Notes: a model not told the origin generated them from the sequence alone. Positions 16,367 to 25,780 are shown, numbered from the stretch's first letter. The stretch: DNA of 28,392 bases from an uncultured Desulfuromonadales bacterium (GCA_945787295.1 CALZHQ010000027.1:1-28392); one strand, 5' to 3'. A program made the numbers and translations.

Positions 16367-16619
16367 TTCACAGCCAGATCAACGCAACGATAATAAAAAA
16401 TGCCGAAATAACGATTGGTGAACAATTCGCCTGGCAGGGCAACTGTCAACAGCAAACCGCAACCGCTGATTAAGTAAAAAACACGAAAGACATCAGACAT
16501 TAAACTACGCCAACCATTCTATAGGTACAATAATTTTAATAATTATATGGTTGGTCGAAAAATGTTTTCAGGAAATGGCGCATGCTGGCATTTCCCCCCT
16601 CACATTATAATTTAACATC
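16367..16619. other. 253-nt AT-rich intergenic region upstream of the CheD-HDOD gene
   Basis: No gene is seen. On the minus strand TTGACA (16449-16444) is present but without a good -10 at 16-18 bp. The region contains the inverted repeat listed separately and several A/T-runs. Confidence 0.4.
16510..16554. repeat. Inverted repeat CCAACCAT ... ATGGTTGG
   Basis: Perfect 8-bp arms at 16510-16517 and 16547-16554 enclose 29 nt of AT-rich sequence that itself contains ATAATT/AATTAT. It lies 66 nt beyond the end of the phosphodiesterase gene and 144 nt before the CheD-HDOD start. It could be a transcript-end hairpin or a regulator site; the lack of a GC-rich stem argues against a classical terminator. 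Confidence 0.5.
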
Positions 16620-17432
16620 TCACCGTGAAAAGTCACATTGACGGCAATCGGCCACCAGCTTCTCTCCCGATTGTAAACAGTAGCAATGCACCGGCCGATC
16701 CCCCTTTCTCTGCTCTTCCTCAACATCGACAGTAAAGTCGACCACCAGCGGCAAATGATCGGAAAAAGGCACTTGTGGAACGTAAAAGTCCTGCAGACTG
16801 ATCTTGTTGCTGTAGAGAATGAAATCGAGGTGGCGCTGAGGGTTCCTGCTTGGATAGGTCGGCAAGCCTCTGGTATTGGCGTTTTGCATTCCGGTCGCCG
16901 CAAGAAAAAGATCGATTTCGCGCTCGCCCCAAAGGGCATTGAAGTCACCGGCAACAACACAGGGCTTCTCAGCCCGTCTCACCAGGTCGTAGAGGGCCGC
17001 CAGTTGCCGGTGCCGGGCTCTGCCACCGAGGGCCAGATGCACCAGATAGACAACGACGTGATCCAGTTCCAGCTCGATCACCAGTCGCTTCATGCCATGT
17101 TTAAAAAAATGGAAGGTTTCATTGCGAATACGATCGCGGGTCAGAAAGGCATTCCCCTGGTTTTTCACCACCGGTACATGGCGCCAGAAAGAATTTTCCC
17201 CGTACTTGATCGAATGTGAATGGTAATGCCCTAGCGACTGCGCCAGTAATTCGGCCTGGTTTATTCCACGCATCCGATATGACCCCTGATCCACCTCGAT
17301 CAGGCCGATCAGATCCGGCTCCAGTTCACGCAGAAAACCGCCAATTTTCTGCAGATTCTTTCCAGAATGGCGCATGAAATGATGCGCCTTCATCCCAGTT
17401 GCATAGCGGATGTTGTAGAGGACAAAGCGCAT
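16620..17432 (-). CDS. Endonuclease/exonuclease/phosphatase (EEP) family protein with C-terminal Cys cluster
   Basis: The 270-residue protein has the EEP fold and an intact active site: N7 (LYNIRY), E46 (GLIEVDQGS), D163 and N165 (VAGDFNALWG), and D225-H226 (PFSDHLPLVVDF). The family comprises Mg2+-dependent phosphodiesterases acting on nucleic acids, phosphoinositides or other phosphodiesters; the target is unknown. No signal peptide is visible, so it should be cytoplasmic. The last 25 residues after the catalytic domain hold four cysteines, C250-x-C252 and C263-x-x-C266, which could bind zinc. ATG 17432 follows AAGAGG at 6 nt. The gene shares its orientation with the genes on either side but is separated from both by more than 160 nt. 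Confidence 0.85.
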   Translation of the reverse strand: MRFVLYNIRYATGMKAHHFMRHSGKNLQKIGGFLRELEPDLIGLIEVDQGSYRMRGINQAELLAQSLGHYHSHSIKYGENSFWRHVPVVKNQGNAFLTRDRIRNETFHFFKHGMKRLVIELELDHVVVYLVHLALGGRARHRQLAALYDLVRRAEKPCVVAGDFNALWGEREIDLFLAATGMQNANTRGLPTYPSRNPQRHLDFILYSNKISLQDFYVPQVPFSDHLPLVVDFTVDVEEEQRKGDRPVHCYCLQSGEKLVADCRQCDFSR

Positions 17433-17530
17433 GATGACCTCTTGTGCAAGAACAGCAGCAACTTATAACCCAACAACTATTCTAACAGACCGATTGAATC
17501 CTTGAGGAGAGCGGCCAGATAATACCGCCC

Positions 17531-17569
17531 AACAAAAAGCTCTACCTTTCTGCTGAAAAAAGTAGAGCT
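17531..17569 (-). terminator. Rho-independent terminator of the exported helical-protein gene
   Basis: On the minus strand AGCTCTAC (17569-17562) and GTAGAGCT (17545-17538) form a stem, extended inside by TTTC/GAAA around TGCT, and are followed by TTTTTGTT. It lies 33 nt after the stop at 17602. Confidence 0.8.
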
Positions 17570-17601
17570 ATCCACATATCCTTAACCATCTGCAATGATT
17601 G

Positions 17602-18261
17602 TTACTGTCGCGACCCCATCCAAACAAAGGCACCAGAGATAATTTCCATCTGTCTCAATGCCTCTTTGACTGTTTCCAGTTTCTTTTGACCTGAGGCGGC
17701 AGTGACGATGACCAGTTGCTCCCGGAAATCTCTCTGCATTCCCTTGCCAACACCCTTGGCAGCCATAACTTTAGCTGAAGTCGACAGAATATTAGCGATT
17801 TCTTTCATCTCATGAATTACCCGGTCAAATTTTTTACTATCTGCGGCTTCGATCGCCTCTGCCACATACTCCTGGATAACAATAAACGCCGGATGGACCA
17901 CGTAATTGTAAAACTCCATCGTATTGAAAATCTCTTTTTGCATCTTCAGCAGCCGCTCCAAAACAGCTGCCTTATCCTGTTTCTGTATGGCTTCATGCAA
18001 TTCCACAATTGTACCCTCGAGATTCTGATAGGTCTGATCGCCGGCAGCACTCCGGATTGACGCAGCACTTTTTGCTAACAGTTTTTCGACTTCAGTACTG
18101 GTCTTTTGTGCCGAACTCCAATCCTCTTCATCAACAGCATCTTCTATATTGACGACTTCAGTAAAAATCAGGGCTAAGCGTGCGGGAGGTTCTGGTTTAT
18201 TGGCAACAGCCGGAGCGACAAACAACAGTAATAGGCCGATAATGACTAAAACCTTCTTCAT
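17602..18261 (-). CDS. Exported, mostly helical protein of unknown function
   Basis: From ATG 18261 (GGGAG 8 nt upstream) the product has 219 residues. It begins with a classical signal peptide, MKKVLVIIGLLLLFVAPAVA, cleaved before NKPEPP. The mature part looks almost entirely alpha-helical, with amphipathic stretches such as ALIFTEVVNIEDAVDEEDW, VERLLKMQKEIFNTMEFYNY-like and DRVIHEMKEIANILSTSAKVM segments. This suggests a periplasmic helical bundle. There is no CxxCH motif, so it is not a cytochrome c-prime despite the similar pattern. I do not recognise the family. The gene has its own terminator and is divergent from lpxR, so it seems to be a single-gene unit. Confidence 0.75.
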   Translation of the reverse strand: MKKVLVIIGLLLLFVAPAVANKPEPPARLALIFTEVVNIEDAVDEEDWSSAQKTSTEVEKLLAKSAASIRSAAGDQTYQNLEGTIVELHEAIQKQDKAAVLERLLKMQKEIFNTMEFYNYVVHPAFIVIQEYVAEAIEAADSKKFDRVIHEMKEIANILSTSAKVMAAKGVGKGMQRDFREQLVIVTAASGQKKLETVKEALRQMEIISGAFVWMGSRQ

Positions 18262-18465
18262 GGCAAGCTCCCAAAATAAATAAAAACTAATCCAGGAAAT
18301 ATCACGACGACAGAAAACCACTCAAGAAACATCCCTGCCCCTGCATGCATTTCTTTTTAACGTTTCAGATCTCTCAACCTTTTATCTGATTGCTTCCATA
18401 AAGAATTATACCGTAAAGTATTCAACAATCTGGACACTCGACAAATCAAACTCAGGACGGGGAAT

Positions 18466-19488
18466 ATGCCTCTCTATCTGTTCATTCTTCTACTCACACT
18501 CACGACTCCACTGACCAGCTACGCGACGGAAAACCCCTGGACCCACAGCTTCTATTTTGAAAACGACCTGTTTATCGGCACTGACAGCGATTACACCAAC
18601 GGAATGAAATACTCGATCATCTCCCCCGATCTGTCACCACAGGTCCTGCCGAATCGAACCGCAAAAATACCGCAAAAGGTGCTCAATTATTTTCACCGCC
18701 TTCCGCTGATTAAAAATGTCCCTGCTGAAACCGGTCACAAAGTCGAGCTGGCCTTCGGCCAGAATATGTACACGCCACAGGATATCAGTCGCTATGACCT
18801 GATTACAGACGACCGCCCTTATGCCGGCTACAGCTACCTGGCGACCTCATATCATCGAAAAAGTGATAGCGATGAAAAATGGAGCCAGATGGATACGCTG
18901 GAAGTTCAGCTCGGTATGGTCGGGCCCGCATCACTGGCTGAGGATGCCCAAAAATTTGTGCACCGGGTGCGCAGCCTGCAACGGCCCAATGGCTGGGATC
19001 ATCAATTGCGTGATGAACCGGGGCTGACCCTGGTTTTTGAGCGTAAATGGCTCTACCACCCGGTCAATACCGCGCATTTCAGCGGAGATGTAATTCTGCA
19101 TAGCGGTTTCGCCCTCGGCAATATCATGACCTACCTGAACGCCGGATTTGAATTACGCACCGGCTGGAACATTCCTAAAAGCTTTGCCGTTTCGTTGATC
19201 AGACCCGCCGGCAGTTCCTGGAGTAGTGAGACTTCCGGCTCCAGCCTGTATCTGTTTTGCGCTGTCAACGGGCGAGCGGTCTTAAGGGATATATTTCTAG
19301 ACGGTAACAGCTTTCGCAACAGCCATCATGTCGATAAAGAACCACTGGTCGCGGACCTGTCAGCCGGGATCGTAGCCAGGATTCATCGCGTTTCTCTGAG
19401 CCTGGCCTATACAAAACGCACAAAAGAATTTGAGCTGCAACCCGAGCACCATGGCTTCGGTTCCCTGGCGCTTAGTTACGCGTTTTGA
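18466..19488 (+). CDS. lpxR: LpxR-family outer-membrane lipid A 3'-O-deacylase
   Basis: The 340-residue protein has a signal peptide (about residues 1-20, ending SYA) and a beta-barrel body ending in Phe (ALSYAF), as outer-membrane proteins do. LpxR-family (DUF2219) motifs are clear: FYFENDLF with the Asn-Asp pair (N33, D34) equivalent to the Ca2+/catalytic pair, DYTNGMKYS, and DRPYAGYSYLATSYH. LpxR removes the 3'-acyloxyacyl group of lipid A in a Ca2+-dependent manner, altering outer-membrane properties. The length matches the family (about 300-340). ATG 18466 follows GGGGA at 5 nt. A small membrane-protein gene follows after 97 nt. Confidence 0.87.
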   Translation: MPLYLFILLLTLTTPLTSYATENPWTHSFYFENDLFIGTDSDYTNGMKYSIISPDLSPQVLPNRTAKIPQKVLNYFHRLPLIKNVPAETGHKVELAFGQNMYTPQDISRYDLITDDRPYAGYSYLATSYHRKSDSDEKWSQMDTLEVQLGMVGPASLAEDAQKFVHRVRSLQRPNGWDHQLRDEPGLTLVFERKWLYHPVNTAHFSGDVILHSGFALGNIMTYLNAGFELRTGWNIPKSFAVSLIRPAGSSWSSETSGSSLYLFCAVNGRAVLRDIFLDGNSFRNSHHVDKEPLVADLSAGIVARIHRVSLSLAYTKRTKEFELQPEHHGFGSLALSYAF

Positions 19489-19585
19489 ACAAAGTCAAAA
19501 AGCGCAAACCACTGCTTGGCTTTTCAGTCATGTTTTTGTTAATCTTTCTCATTCGTCGCCCACCTCACTGCCGCAAGGATCCAAG

Positions 19586-19954
19586 ATGAACAAACAGGAA
19601 AGAATTCTGCGTAACGGATTTGCACTCTTCAGCATCATTACCTCTTTCATGTTCGTCTACTATGCCGTCACCATTTATACCAGCGGCACCGCTTCAGAAA
19701 GTCTGAAGCTTTTTGCCTACGTTGCCGGCGGTTACGGCTTAATGAATACCTACCTGCTCAGCTGGGCCTGGCGCAGTCAAACCAGCTGGACGCTGCCGGC
19801 CAACCTGATCATCTCGACTTGTTTCTTTGGTGTCTTGGTCATGGATGTGCTGCGCGATGGATTGCAGGGAGGAAAGCAGGTCGCTGGACTGCTCGGCATA
19901 GCTGTCGTGCTGGCGATCAACTGGTTATCGATCAAAAAACTCTGTCAGAAATAA
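19586..19954 (+). CDS. Small four-helix membrane protein, unknown function
   Basis: From ATG 19586 (AAGGA 6-7 nt upstream) the product is 122 residues with four likely membrane helices: FALFSIITSFMFVYYAVTIY, LFAYVAGGYGLMNTYLLSWA, ANLIISTCFFGVLVMDVL and VAGLLGIAVVLAINWL. A longer frame from 19430 would overlap the end of lpxR and adds a non-hydrophobic leader, so it is rejected. The family is not recognised. It follows lpxR in the same orientation and is convergent with the efflux operon. Confidence 0.7.
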   Translation: MNKQERILRNGFALFSIITSFMFVYYAVTIYTSGTASESLKLFAYVAGGYGLMNTYLLSWAWRSQTSWTLPANLIISTCFFGVLVMDVLRDGLQGGKQVAGLLGIAVVLAINWLSIKKLCQK

Positions 19955-20007
19955 CCTCACCGACGGGTTAAGGCGAGGACCTTGCTCTGGCGCTTAAACC
20001 GTCTCTG

Positions 20008-23000
20008 TCAATCGACTATCCCTTGCGCGGTTCGACTCTCTGCATGCCGACTGCCGCGGAAAAAACCGACAAAATCTTCCAGGATAAGGTAACTGGCCGG
20101 AACCAGTAACAGACTGAGAAAGGTCCCGAAGAGGATACCAAAGCCAAGGGAAACAGCCATCGGGATCAGAAACTGGGCCTGGGTACTGGTTTCCAGCAAA
20201 AGTGGCGCGAGACCGGCAAAGGTCGTCACCGAAGTTAACAGGATCGGCCGGAAACGCGCCCCACCCGCAGTCAACACCGCCTCGTGCAACGGCACCCCTT
20301 CGCGCCGGCGGCGGTTGATAAAATCGACCAGCACCAGGCTGTCGTTAACCACCACGCCACAGAGCGCCAGAACCCCGAGCAGGCTCATAAAGCTCAAATT
20401 CATCCCCATGATCATATGGCCGACAATCGCCCCACCGACACTGTAGGGGATCACCAGCATCACCATCAGCGGTTGCAGGTAGGAGCGGAACGGAATCGCC
20501 AGCAGCGCATAAACGGCAAACAGCACAAAACCGACCCCGTACATCAGGCTGCCGACCGAATCCTGCTGCTCGCGCAGTTCCCCTTCAAAACTGTAACGGA
20601 TGCCGGGATATTCGCGCAGCAGATCGTCAAGGTAAACTTTCAAGTCGGCAGCCACCCGGTTGACGTCAACTCTTTCCTTGTCGGCATCCGCAGTGACATT
20701 GACCGCCCGGTGGCGATCGACCCGGCGGATCGTTGAATAACCGGTCCCGAGCTGGGCATCAGCAACTTGGCTGAACGGGACTTCGGTGCCATCACTGGTG
20801 CGGATTTTCATCGTTTCCAGGCTGGCCAGGTTCTGTCGATGTTGCTTCGGATAACGGATCATCACCCGCACATCATCCCGGCCGCGCTGAATCCGTTGCG
20901 CCTCGGCACCGAAGAAGGCCGCGCGCACCTGCCGACCCAGATCAATCGACTGCAGTCCGAGCAGTTCCGCTTCCGGCTTGAGGCGCAGCTGAATTTCCTG
21001 CTTGCCCTGATCGAAGCTGTCCTGGATATCAAAGACGCCTGGATATTCCGCTAAGCGTTGTTGAATCGCCGCAGATATTTCCGTCAGCTTGCTGAAATCA
21101 GCACCGGTCAACTGCACATCAATCGGGTCGCCGCCGCGACCGATTTCCGCCCGGAAGGTCAGTTCCTTGGCGCCCGGTATAGCACCGATCCGTTTGCGCC
21201 ATTCATTGACGATTTCACTGGTGGTCACTGAACTGATGCGATCTTCCGGCGGCACCAACTCCATGGTCACCTGGCCGATCTCCGGGTTGCCGCTCAGCCC
21301 CGGCCGGCCGCCGCCGCTCCAGCCGATACTGACCAGAATGTTTGCAATCAGCGAGCGGGAACCATCCGGCTCCTGAAATTCTTTTTGCAGCTCAGCGGCG
21401 ATCATCCCCATCCGTTCAACGTGCCGACGGGTCTGTTCGATCGAGGTCCCGGCTGGCATCACCAGTGAGGCCCGCGCTGTTTCGCTCTGAATCCGGGGGA
21501 AAAAATTGTAGCCGTAACGGCCGCTGACGACAAAACTGACGATGATGATCACCACCGTGGTAAAAATGGCAAAGGTCAGGTGGCGACGCTCGATCGCTTT
21601 TTTTAACACCGGTTGGTAAAGCTTATGGATAAAGCGCTCCAACCCGTCAGCGATGCGGGCCTGCAAACGCAGCAGTGGACCGATCCTTTTTTTCTCCAGC
21701 TGCACATGCCGCAGGTGCGATGGCAGAATCAGCTTCGATTCAACCCAGGAGAAACAGAGGACTGGAATGATGATCAGCGGAATCTGGGCAAAAATCGGCC
21801 CGCGCCGCCCCTCCATGAACAGCAAGGGCAGAAACGCCGCCACCGTAGTCAGCAGACCGAAGGTCACCGGTACTGCGACCTCCTGCGCACCGCGGATCAC
21901 CGAATCGACTTTCTCGCCATGTTTTTTCAGGTGCGAATAGATGTTCTCCCCGGTGATGATCGCATCGTCGACCACCATCCCGAGGACCAGGATAAAAGCG
22001 AACAGGCTGACCAGATTGATCGTCACCCCGAGCAGCGGCATCACCGCCAAGGCCCCCATGAAACTGATCGGGATACCGACACAGACCCAGAGCGCAATCG
22101 AAAAACGTAAAAACAGGGAGAGGGTAATGAAGATCAACAGTCCGCCCTGAATAGCGTTGGTAATCAGGGTATTGAGGCGCAGGTTGACGATCCGCGAACG
22201 GTCGCGCCAGTAATCGAGACTGATCCCCGGTGGCAGCTGCTCGCGCTTTTCCGCCACATACTCGCGAACCGCGCGGCCGACATCGAGGGCATTCTGATCG
22301 CCGGTGCGGTAGACCTCGATCAAGACTGCCGGATGGCCATCAAACAGGGCAAACAAGGGATCCTCATCAAAACCGTCACGGATCAGGGCAAGATCCTCAA
22401 GTTTCAGCTGGGTCCCGTCCGGATTACTGCGCAGCGGGATTTCTGCAAACTGGCGAGCATCATAAGCCTGCCCCCGGGTCCGCAGCAGTATCTCTCCGGC
22501 TGCCGTCTTGATCGCCCCGGCCGGTAGATCGATCGAAGAACGCTGCACCGCGCTGGCGATATCATCCAGGCTCAGGTTGTAACTTTCCAGGGTCTGCTGA
22601 TCGACTTCGATCGACATCTCGTAGGGGCGTACGGCCACCAGATCGGCTTGGCTGACATCGGGCAGCGCGGTCAGGTCATCGCGGATCAGCTCACCGAGCC
22701 GGCGCAGATCCTGCTCCGGCAGGGCGCCGGCGACGACCACGGAGATCACCTCGCGGCGAAACTCGACCACCCGGTAACTGGGCCGTTCGACATCGTCCGG
22801 AAAGGTCGTGATCGCATCGACCCGGTTCTTGATATCATCCAGCAGTTCGCGTGGATCGTAGCCTTTATCGACGTCGATTCGCACCTGGCCGTTGCCTTCG
22901 TTGGCGCTGGAGACCATCTCCTCGATCCCCTGCAGGTCGGCAATCGCCTCTTCGACCCGGATCACCACCGCCTCTTCGACCTCCGCCGGGGTTGCGCCGC

Positions 23001-23160
23001 GGTAGCGCAGATCGATGGTCACCGCATCCCGTTCAAACTCCGGAAACACCTCCAACGGCACAAGTTCGAGCATCGACCAGATGCCGCCGCAGAGGATCAC
23101 CGCCATCAGCAGATTGGCGGCTACCGGGTTATTCGCGAACCAGGCAATCATCCCCTTCAT
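20008..23160 (-). CDS. RND-family efflux pump inner-membrane transporter (AcrB-like)
   Basis: The 1050-residue protein has the full RND plan: a first helix at about 10-32, a large periplasmic domain, helices 2-6, a second periplasmic domain, and helices 8-12. TM4 keeps the proton-relay pair D398-D399 (LGMVVDDAIITGENIY). In TM10 the position of the AcrB lysine is N939 followed by D940 (GVVVNDSLVLVDF), as in one large branch of drug and solvent RND pumps outside AcrB proper. It probably forms a trimer with the adaptor and outer-membrane factor encoded just upstream. The start ATG 23160 is 2 nt after the adaptor stop, and its ribosome-binding site (CAGGAG) lies inside the adaptor's last codons, so translation is coupled. 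The substrate cannot be inferred. Confidence 0.95.
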   Translation of the reverse strand: MKGMIAWFANNPVAANLLMAVILCGGIWSMLELVPLEVFPEFERDAVTIDLRYRGATPAEVEEAVVIRVEEAIADLQGIEEMVSSANEGNGQVRIDVDKGYDPRELLDDIKNRVDAITTFPDDVERPSYRVVEFRREVISVVVAGALPEQDLRRLGELIRDDLTALPDVSQADLVAVRPYEMSIEVDQQTLESYNLSLDDIASAVQRSSIDLPAGAIKTAAGEILLRTRGQAYDARQFAEIPLRSNPDGTQLKLEDLALIRDGFDEDPLFALFDGHPAVLIEVYRTGDQNALDVGRAVREYVAEKREQLPPGISLDYWRDRSRIVNLRLNTLITNAIQGGLLIFITLSLFLRFSIALWVCVGIPISFMGALAVMPLLGVTINLVSLFAFILVLGMVVDDAIITGENIYSHLKKHGEKVDSVIRGAQEVAVPVTFGLLTTVAAFLPLLFMEGRRGPIFAQIPLIIIPVLCFSWVESKLILPSHLRHVQLEKKRIGPLLRLQARIADGLERFIHKLYQPVLKKAIERRHLTFAIFTTVVIIIVSFVVSGRYGYNFFPRIQSETARASLVMPAGTSIEQTRRHVERMGMIAAELQKEFQEPDGSRSLIANILVSIGWSGGGRPGLSGNPEIGQVTMELVPPEDRISSVTTSEIVNEWRKRIGAIPGAKELTFRAEIGRGGDPIDVQLTGADFSKLTEISAAIQQRLAEYPGVFDIQDSFDQGKQEIQLRLKPEAELLGLQSIDLGRQVRAAFFGAEAQRIQRGRDDVRVMIRYPKQHRQNLASLETMKIRTSDGTEVPFSQVADAQLGTGYSTIRRVDRHRAVNVTADADKERVDVNRVAADLKVYLDDLLREYPGIRYSFEGELREQQDSVGSLMYGVGFVLFAVYALLAIPFRSYLQPLMVMLVIPYSVGGAIVGHMIMGMNLSFMSLLGVLALCGVVVNDSLVLVDFINRRRREGVPLHEAVLTAGGARFRPILLTSVTTFAGLAPLLLETSTQAQFLIPMAVSLGFGILFGTFLSLLLVPASYLILEDFVGFFRGSRHAESRTAQGIVD

Positions 23161-23162
23161 GT

Positions 23163-24362
23163 TCAGGGCTCCTGTAAAGGTTGTTTATCTGTCTTTTCCA
23201 CCGGTTCCCCGGCGATCCGGACCTTGATGCCATCAGCGGCAAAGGCGAGCGTCGTCAATGACAGCCGGTCGCCGGTCTGTAAAGGCCCGGTGGCAATCAG
23301 ATTCTGCTGATCTCGCCAGACAATCTCCAGATCCCGCCTTTGCAAACGGTTTTCCGGGTCGATCAGGTGCACCGTTTTTTCGCCGCGCACTGCGCGCCGC
23401 GGAATGACAAAGACCTCGTTGAGCGCTTTGCCAAAAATCCGGGCTTCAAGGAACTGTCCGATTTTTAATGGCGCTCGGTCATCCCGGCGTCGGTAGGGAT
23501 CCTCGATCCGAGCCACCACGAACAGTTGCCGGCTGCGGACATCAATGCTCCCTTCGGTGCGCACCAGCCGCCCCGACCAGCGCTCCTGTCGATCACCAAT
23601 CCGGGCAGTGAATTCGACCCGCGCGCCGACTGGCTGGCCCGTTGTCTGCGGGTCATTTTCCGGCAGCTCGAGAAAGGCCTGCTGTTCACCGGTAATCGGC
23701 AGGCGGACCTCGACGCTGTCGCTGGCATAAATCTCCGCCAGCGCTGTGCCGGCGTTGACGAACTGGCCGAAATCGACTTTTTTCTCCAGCACGCGGCCGG
23801 CATAAGGGGCAATGATGCGGGTCCGTTCCAACTCCAGCTCCGCCTGTTTCAGACGTGCTTCTGCGGCCGCCAGCTGCGCCTTGACCGTCTCCAATTGCGG
23901 CAGGCGCAGGACCAGCGGATCGGGCTCACCGGTCAGCTGCAGTTTCTGCCAGTCTTTGCTGGCCTGCAGGCTACGGGCCCGTTCTTCGGCCAGACTTTGC
24001 CTGCCCTCAGCCAGCTCGGCACGCGCGATGATGACGGCGTTTTCATAATCACGCGGATCGATCCGTAACAGCTCATCGCCAGCCTGAAAAAATCCACCAT
24101 TGCGAAAGTTATCGGCGACGGCGACAATTTTTCCGGATACTTCAGGGACCAGTGTGCTGCTGGTCAGCGGGGAAACCGTCCCGCGGCTGTTAACCCTGAC
24201 CTGGTAGCCTTGCGCCACCAGGGGAAGAATTTCGACCGTCGGTGGCGCCGGTGTTGGCCGCTGACGGATGGTCTTAGGCCCGGTCGCGATTAGGCTGGCA
24301 GCAATGACAACACCAACAAACAACACCAGCACTGGCAAAAGAAAGCGGATTAGGCGTTTCAT
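23163..24362 (-). CDS. RND periplasmic adaptor (membrane fusion protein, HlyD/AcrA type)
   Basis: This 399-residue protein starts with a membrane anchor (about residues 5-26). The adaptor domains follow: a lipoyl half-motif SGKIVAVADNFRNGGFFQAGDELLRID, an alpha-helical hairpin (about 110-175, rich in AELAEGRQSLAEERAR), the second lipoyl half IIAPYAGRVLEKKVDFGQFV, and beta-barrel and membrane-proximal domains near LKIGQFLEARI and VHLIDPENRLQRR. It bridges the RND pump and the outer-membrane factor in the periplasm. ATG 24362 overlaps the stop of the outer-membrane factor gene (ATGA) and follows GGGAG at 5-6 nt. Family identity is certain; substrate is unknown. Confidence 0.94.
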   Translation of the reverse strand: MKRLIRFLLPVLVLFVGVVIAASLIATGPKTIRQRPTPAPPTVEILPLVAQGYQVRVNSRGTVSPLTSSTLVPEVSGKIVAVADNFRNGGFFQAGDELLRIDPRDYENAVIIARAELAEGRQSLAEERARSLQASKDWQKLQLTGEPDPLVLRLPQLETVKAQLAAAEARLKQAELELERTRIIAPYAGRVLEKKVDFGQFVNAGTALAEIYASDSVEVRLPITGEQQAFLELPENDPQTTGQPVGARVEFTARIGDRQERWSGRLVRTEGSIDVRSRQLFVVARIEDPYRRRDDRAPLKIGQFLEARIFGKALNEVFVIPRRAVRGEKTVHLIDPENRLQRRDLEIVWRDQQNLIATGPLQTGDRLSLTTLAFAADGIKVRIAGEPVEKTDKQPLQEP

Positions 24363-25780
24363 GGTGTCTCCCTCATCTCAGACCGCTGTTCCTGGGCGGA
24401 AAAAGCACCGCCGAGCGCCAGATGCAGATCGATTCGATTGTTGAGCCGCAAGCGTCGGGTCCGCAACAGGCTGACCTGCGCAACAAAGGACCGTCGCTGC
24501 GTATCCAGCAGGGTGATAATCCCTTCCAACCCCTGCCGATAGCGCTGTTCTGCCAACAACTGTGCTTCAACCGCTTCATCGACCGAAAGCTGCAAGGCCA
24601 GCTCCTGCTGCTGCAAACTGCCCTCTGCGACCAGTGTGGTTTCTACCTCACGGAATGCGTCCAGCAGCAGATCGGCATAAGCAACCAGCTGCTGCTCGAC
24701 CTGGGCGCTGGCAATATCCTGTTCGGCCGTTCGGCGGCCGCCATCGAACACAGACTGGGCAACCGATCCCGCCAGGCTCCAGACCAGATAATCCCAGTCG
24801 AGCAGGCGGTAAAGCTTGTCGCTGGCTGTCCCGGCAGACGTGGTCAGCTGGAATAGCGGCAGACGGTTTCTTTGCGCCGCAGCAGATCTTTGCTCCGCAG
24901 CCTCTAGCAGGAGTGCCGCAGCTTGAAGATCGGGGCGGCGTTCGAGCAAAGTCGAAGGCAGACCGGCCGGCACCCCGTTACGCAACGGCGGTAACATCTC
25001 AGCTCCGCTGATCTCTCCCGCGGGGTAGCGGCCGAGCAGCAGCTCCAGGTTCCGCTGTTCTTCGTCACGGATCCGTACCAGTTCGGCCCGGGCCGCCTGT
25101 GAATTGGTCAATGCGGTACGGGCCAAACGCAAATCGAGGGCACTGGTCAAACCACTGCGATACTGTTCTTCAATCACCCCCAGACTCTGCCGGTAAGAGG
25201 CTTCAGTCTGTTCTGCCAACTGCACCTGCAGATGGTTTTCAGTCAACCGGTACCAGCTTCGGCCGATATTCGCCGCCAGCGACAATTCAGCGGCCTGACG
25301 ATCGGCAACCGCTGCTGCCGCCTCGCTGATTGCCGCCTGTTCGGTCAACGCGAGGCGATTCCAAAGATCAACTTCCCAGCGCAGTTCACCGTTCAGACCG
25401 AAACTGCTGTTAATTGAGCCTTGGCCGGAACTGGTCGTGCGGCGTCTTGCGGCAGCGAATTCCAGATCAGCAACAGGGAGCAGATCAGCGCCGACTAAAC
25501 GGGCCCGGGCATGAGCGGTTCTGACCCGCGCGGCGGCCGATTTGAGACTGAAATTCTTACCGATCCCTTCGTTGATCAGTTGCGCCAGTACAGGATCAGT
25601 CAGGTCATCAAACCAGACCAGCGGTTCGCCACTGCGGGCGCTGGCGGAGGCGGTCCATTGTTGAGGGGTTGGTACAGGCAGAGAGGTGGAATTTTGCGGC
25701 GGATGGCGCAACTGACAGCCGCCGCAAAGCAGCAGGGCAAAAGCCATAATGATAAGCTGATGTATGCAGGCAGAATTCAT
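24359..25780 (-). CDS. Outer-membrane efflux factor of the NodT/TolC family
   Basis: The 473-residue protein has a lipoprotein-like signal (ALLLCGGC, Cys22), then the TolC-type pattern of two homologous halves of long helices and short strands. Recognisable pieces are WFDDLTDPVLAQLINEG, NFSLKSAAARVRTAHARARL, LRWEVDLWNRL, LPSTLLERRPDLQAAALLLE and YRQGLEGIITLLDTQRRSF. It forms the outer-membrane exit duct of the pump. It is the first gene of the operon, ahead of adaptor and RND transporter; having the duct first is less common than adaptor-pump-duct. The start ATG 25780 has only a weak ribosome-binding site (GCCGGAA). Confidence 0.93.
   Translation of the reverse strand: MNSACIHQLIIMAFALLLCGGCQLRHPPQNSTSLPVPTPQQWTASASARSGEPLVWFDDLTDPVLAQLINEGIGKNFSLKSAAARVRTAHARARLVGADLLPVADLEFAAARRRTTSSGQGSINSSFGLNGELRWEVDLWNRLALTEQAAISEAAAAVADRQAAELSLAANIGRSWYRLTENHLQVQLAEQTEASYRQSLGVIEEQYRSGLTSALDLRLARTALTNSQAARAELVRIRDEEQRNLELLLGRYPAGEISGAEMLPPLRNGVPAGLPSTLLERRPDLQAAALLLEAAEQRSAAAQRNRLPLFQLTTSAGTASDKLYRLLDWDYLVWSLAGSVAQSVFDGGRRTAEQDIASAQVEQQLVAYADLLLDAFREVETTLVAEGSLQQQELALQLSVDEAVEAQLLAEQRYRQGLEGIITLLDTQRRSFVAQVSLLRTRRLRLNNRIDLHLALGGAFSAQEQRSEMRETP

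Noticed and set aside
19955..20007. Bidirectional terminator between the small membrane protein and the RND gene
   Set aside because: Only a 7-bp stem with one mismatch (CCTCACC/GGCGAGG) and no T-tract; too weak to list.
20022..20045. tRNA T-loop-like GGTTCGACTC sequence
   Set aside because: It lies in the coding end of the RND gene and has no acceptor, D or anticodon arms around it.
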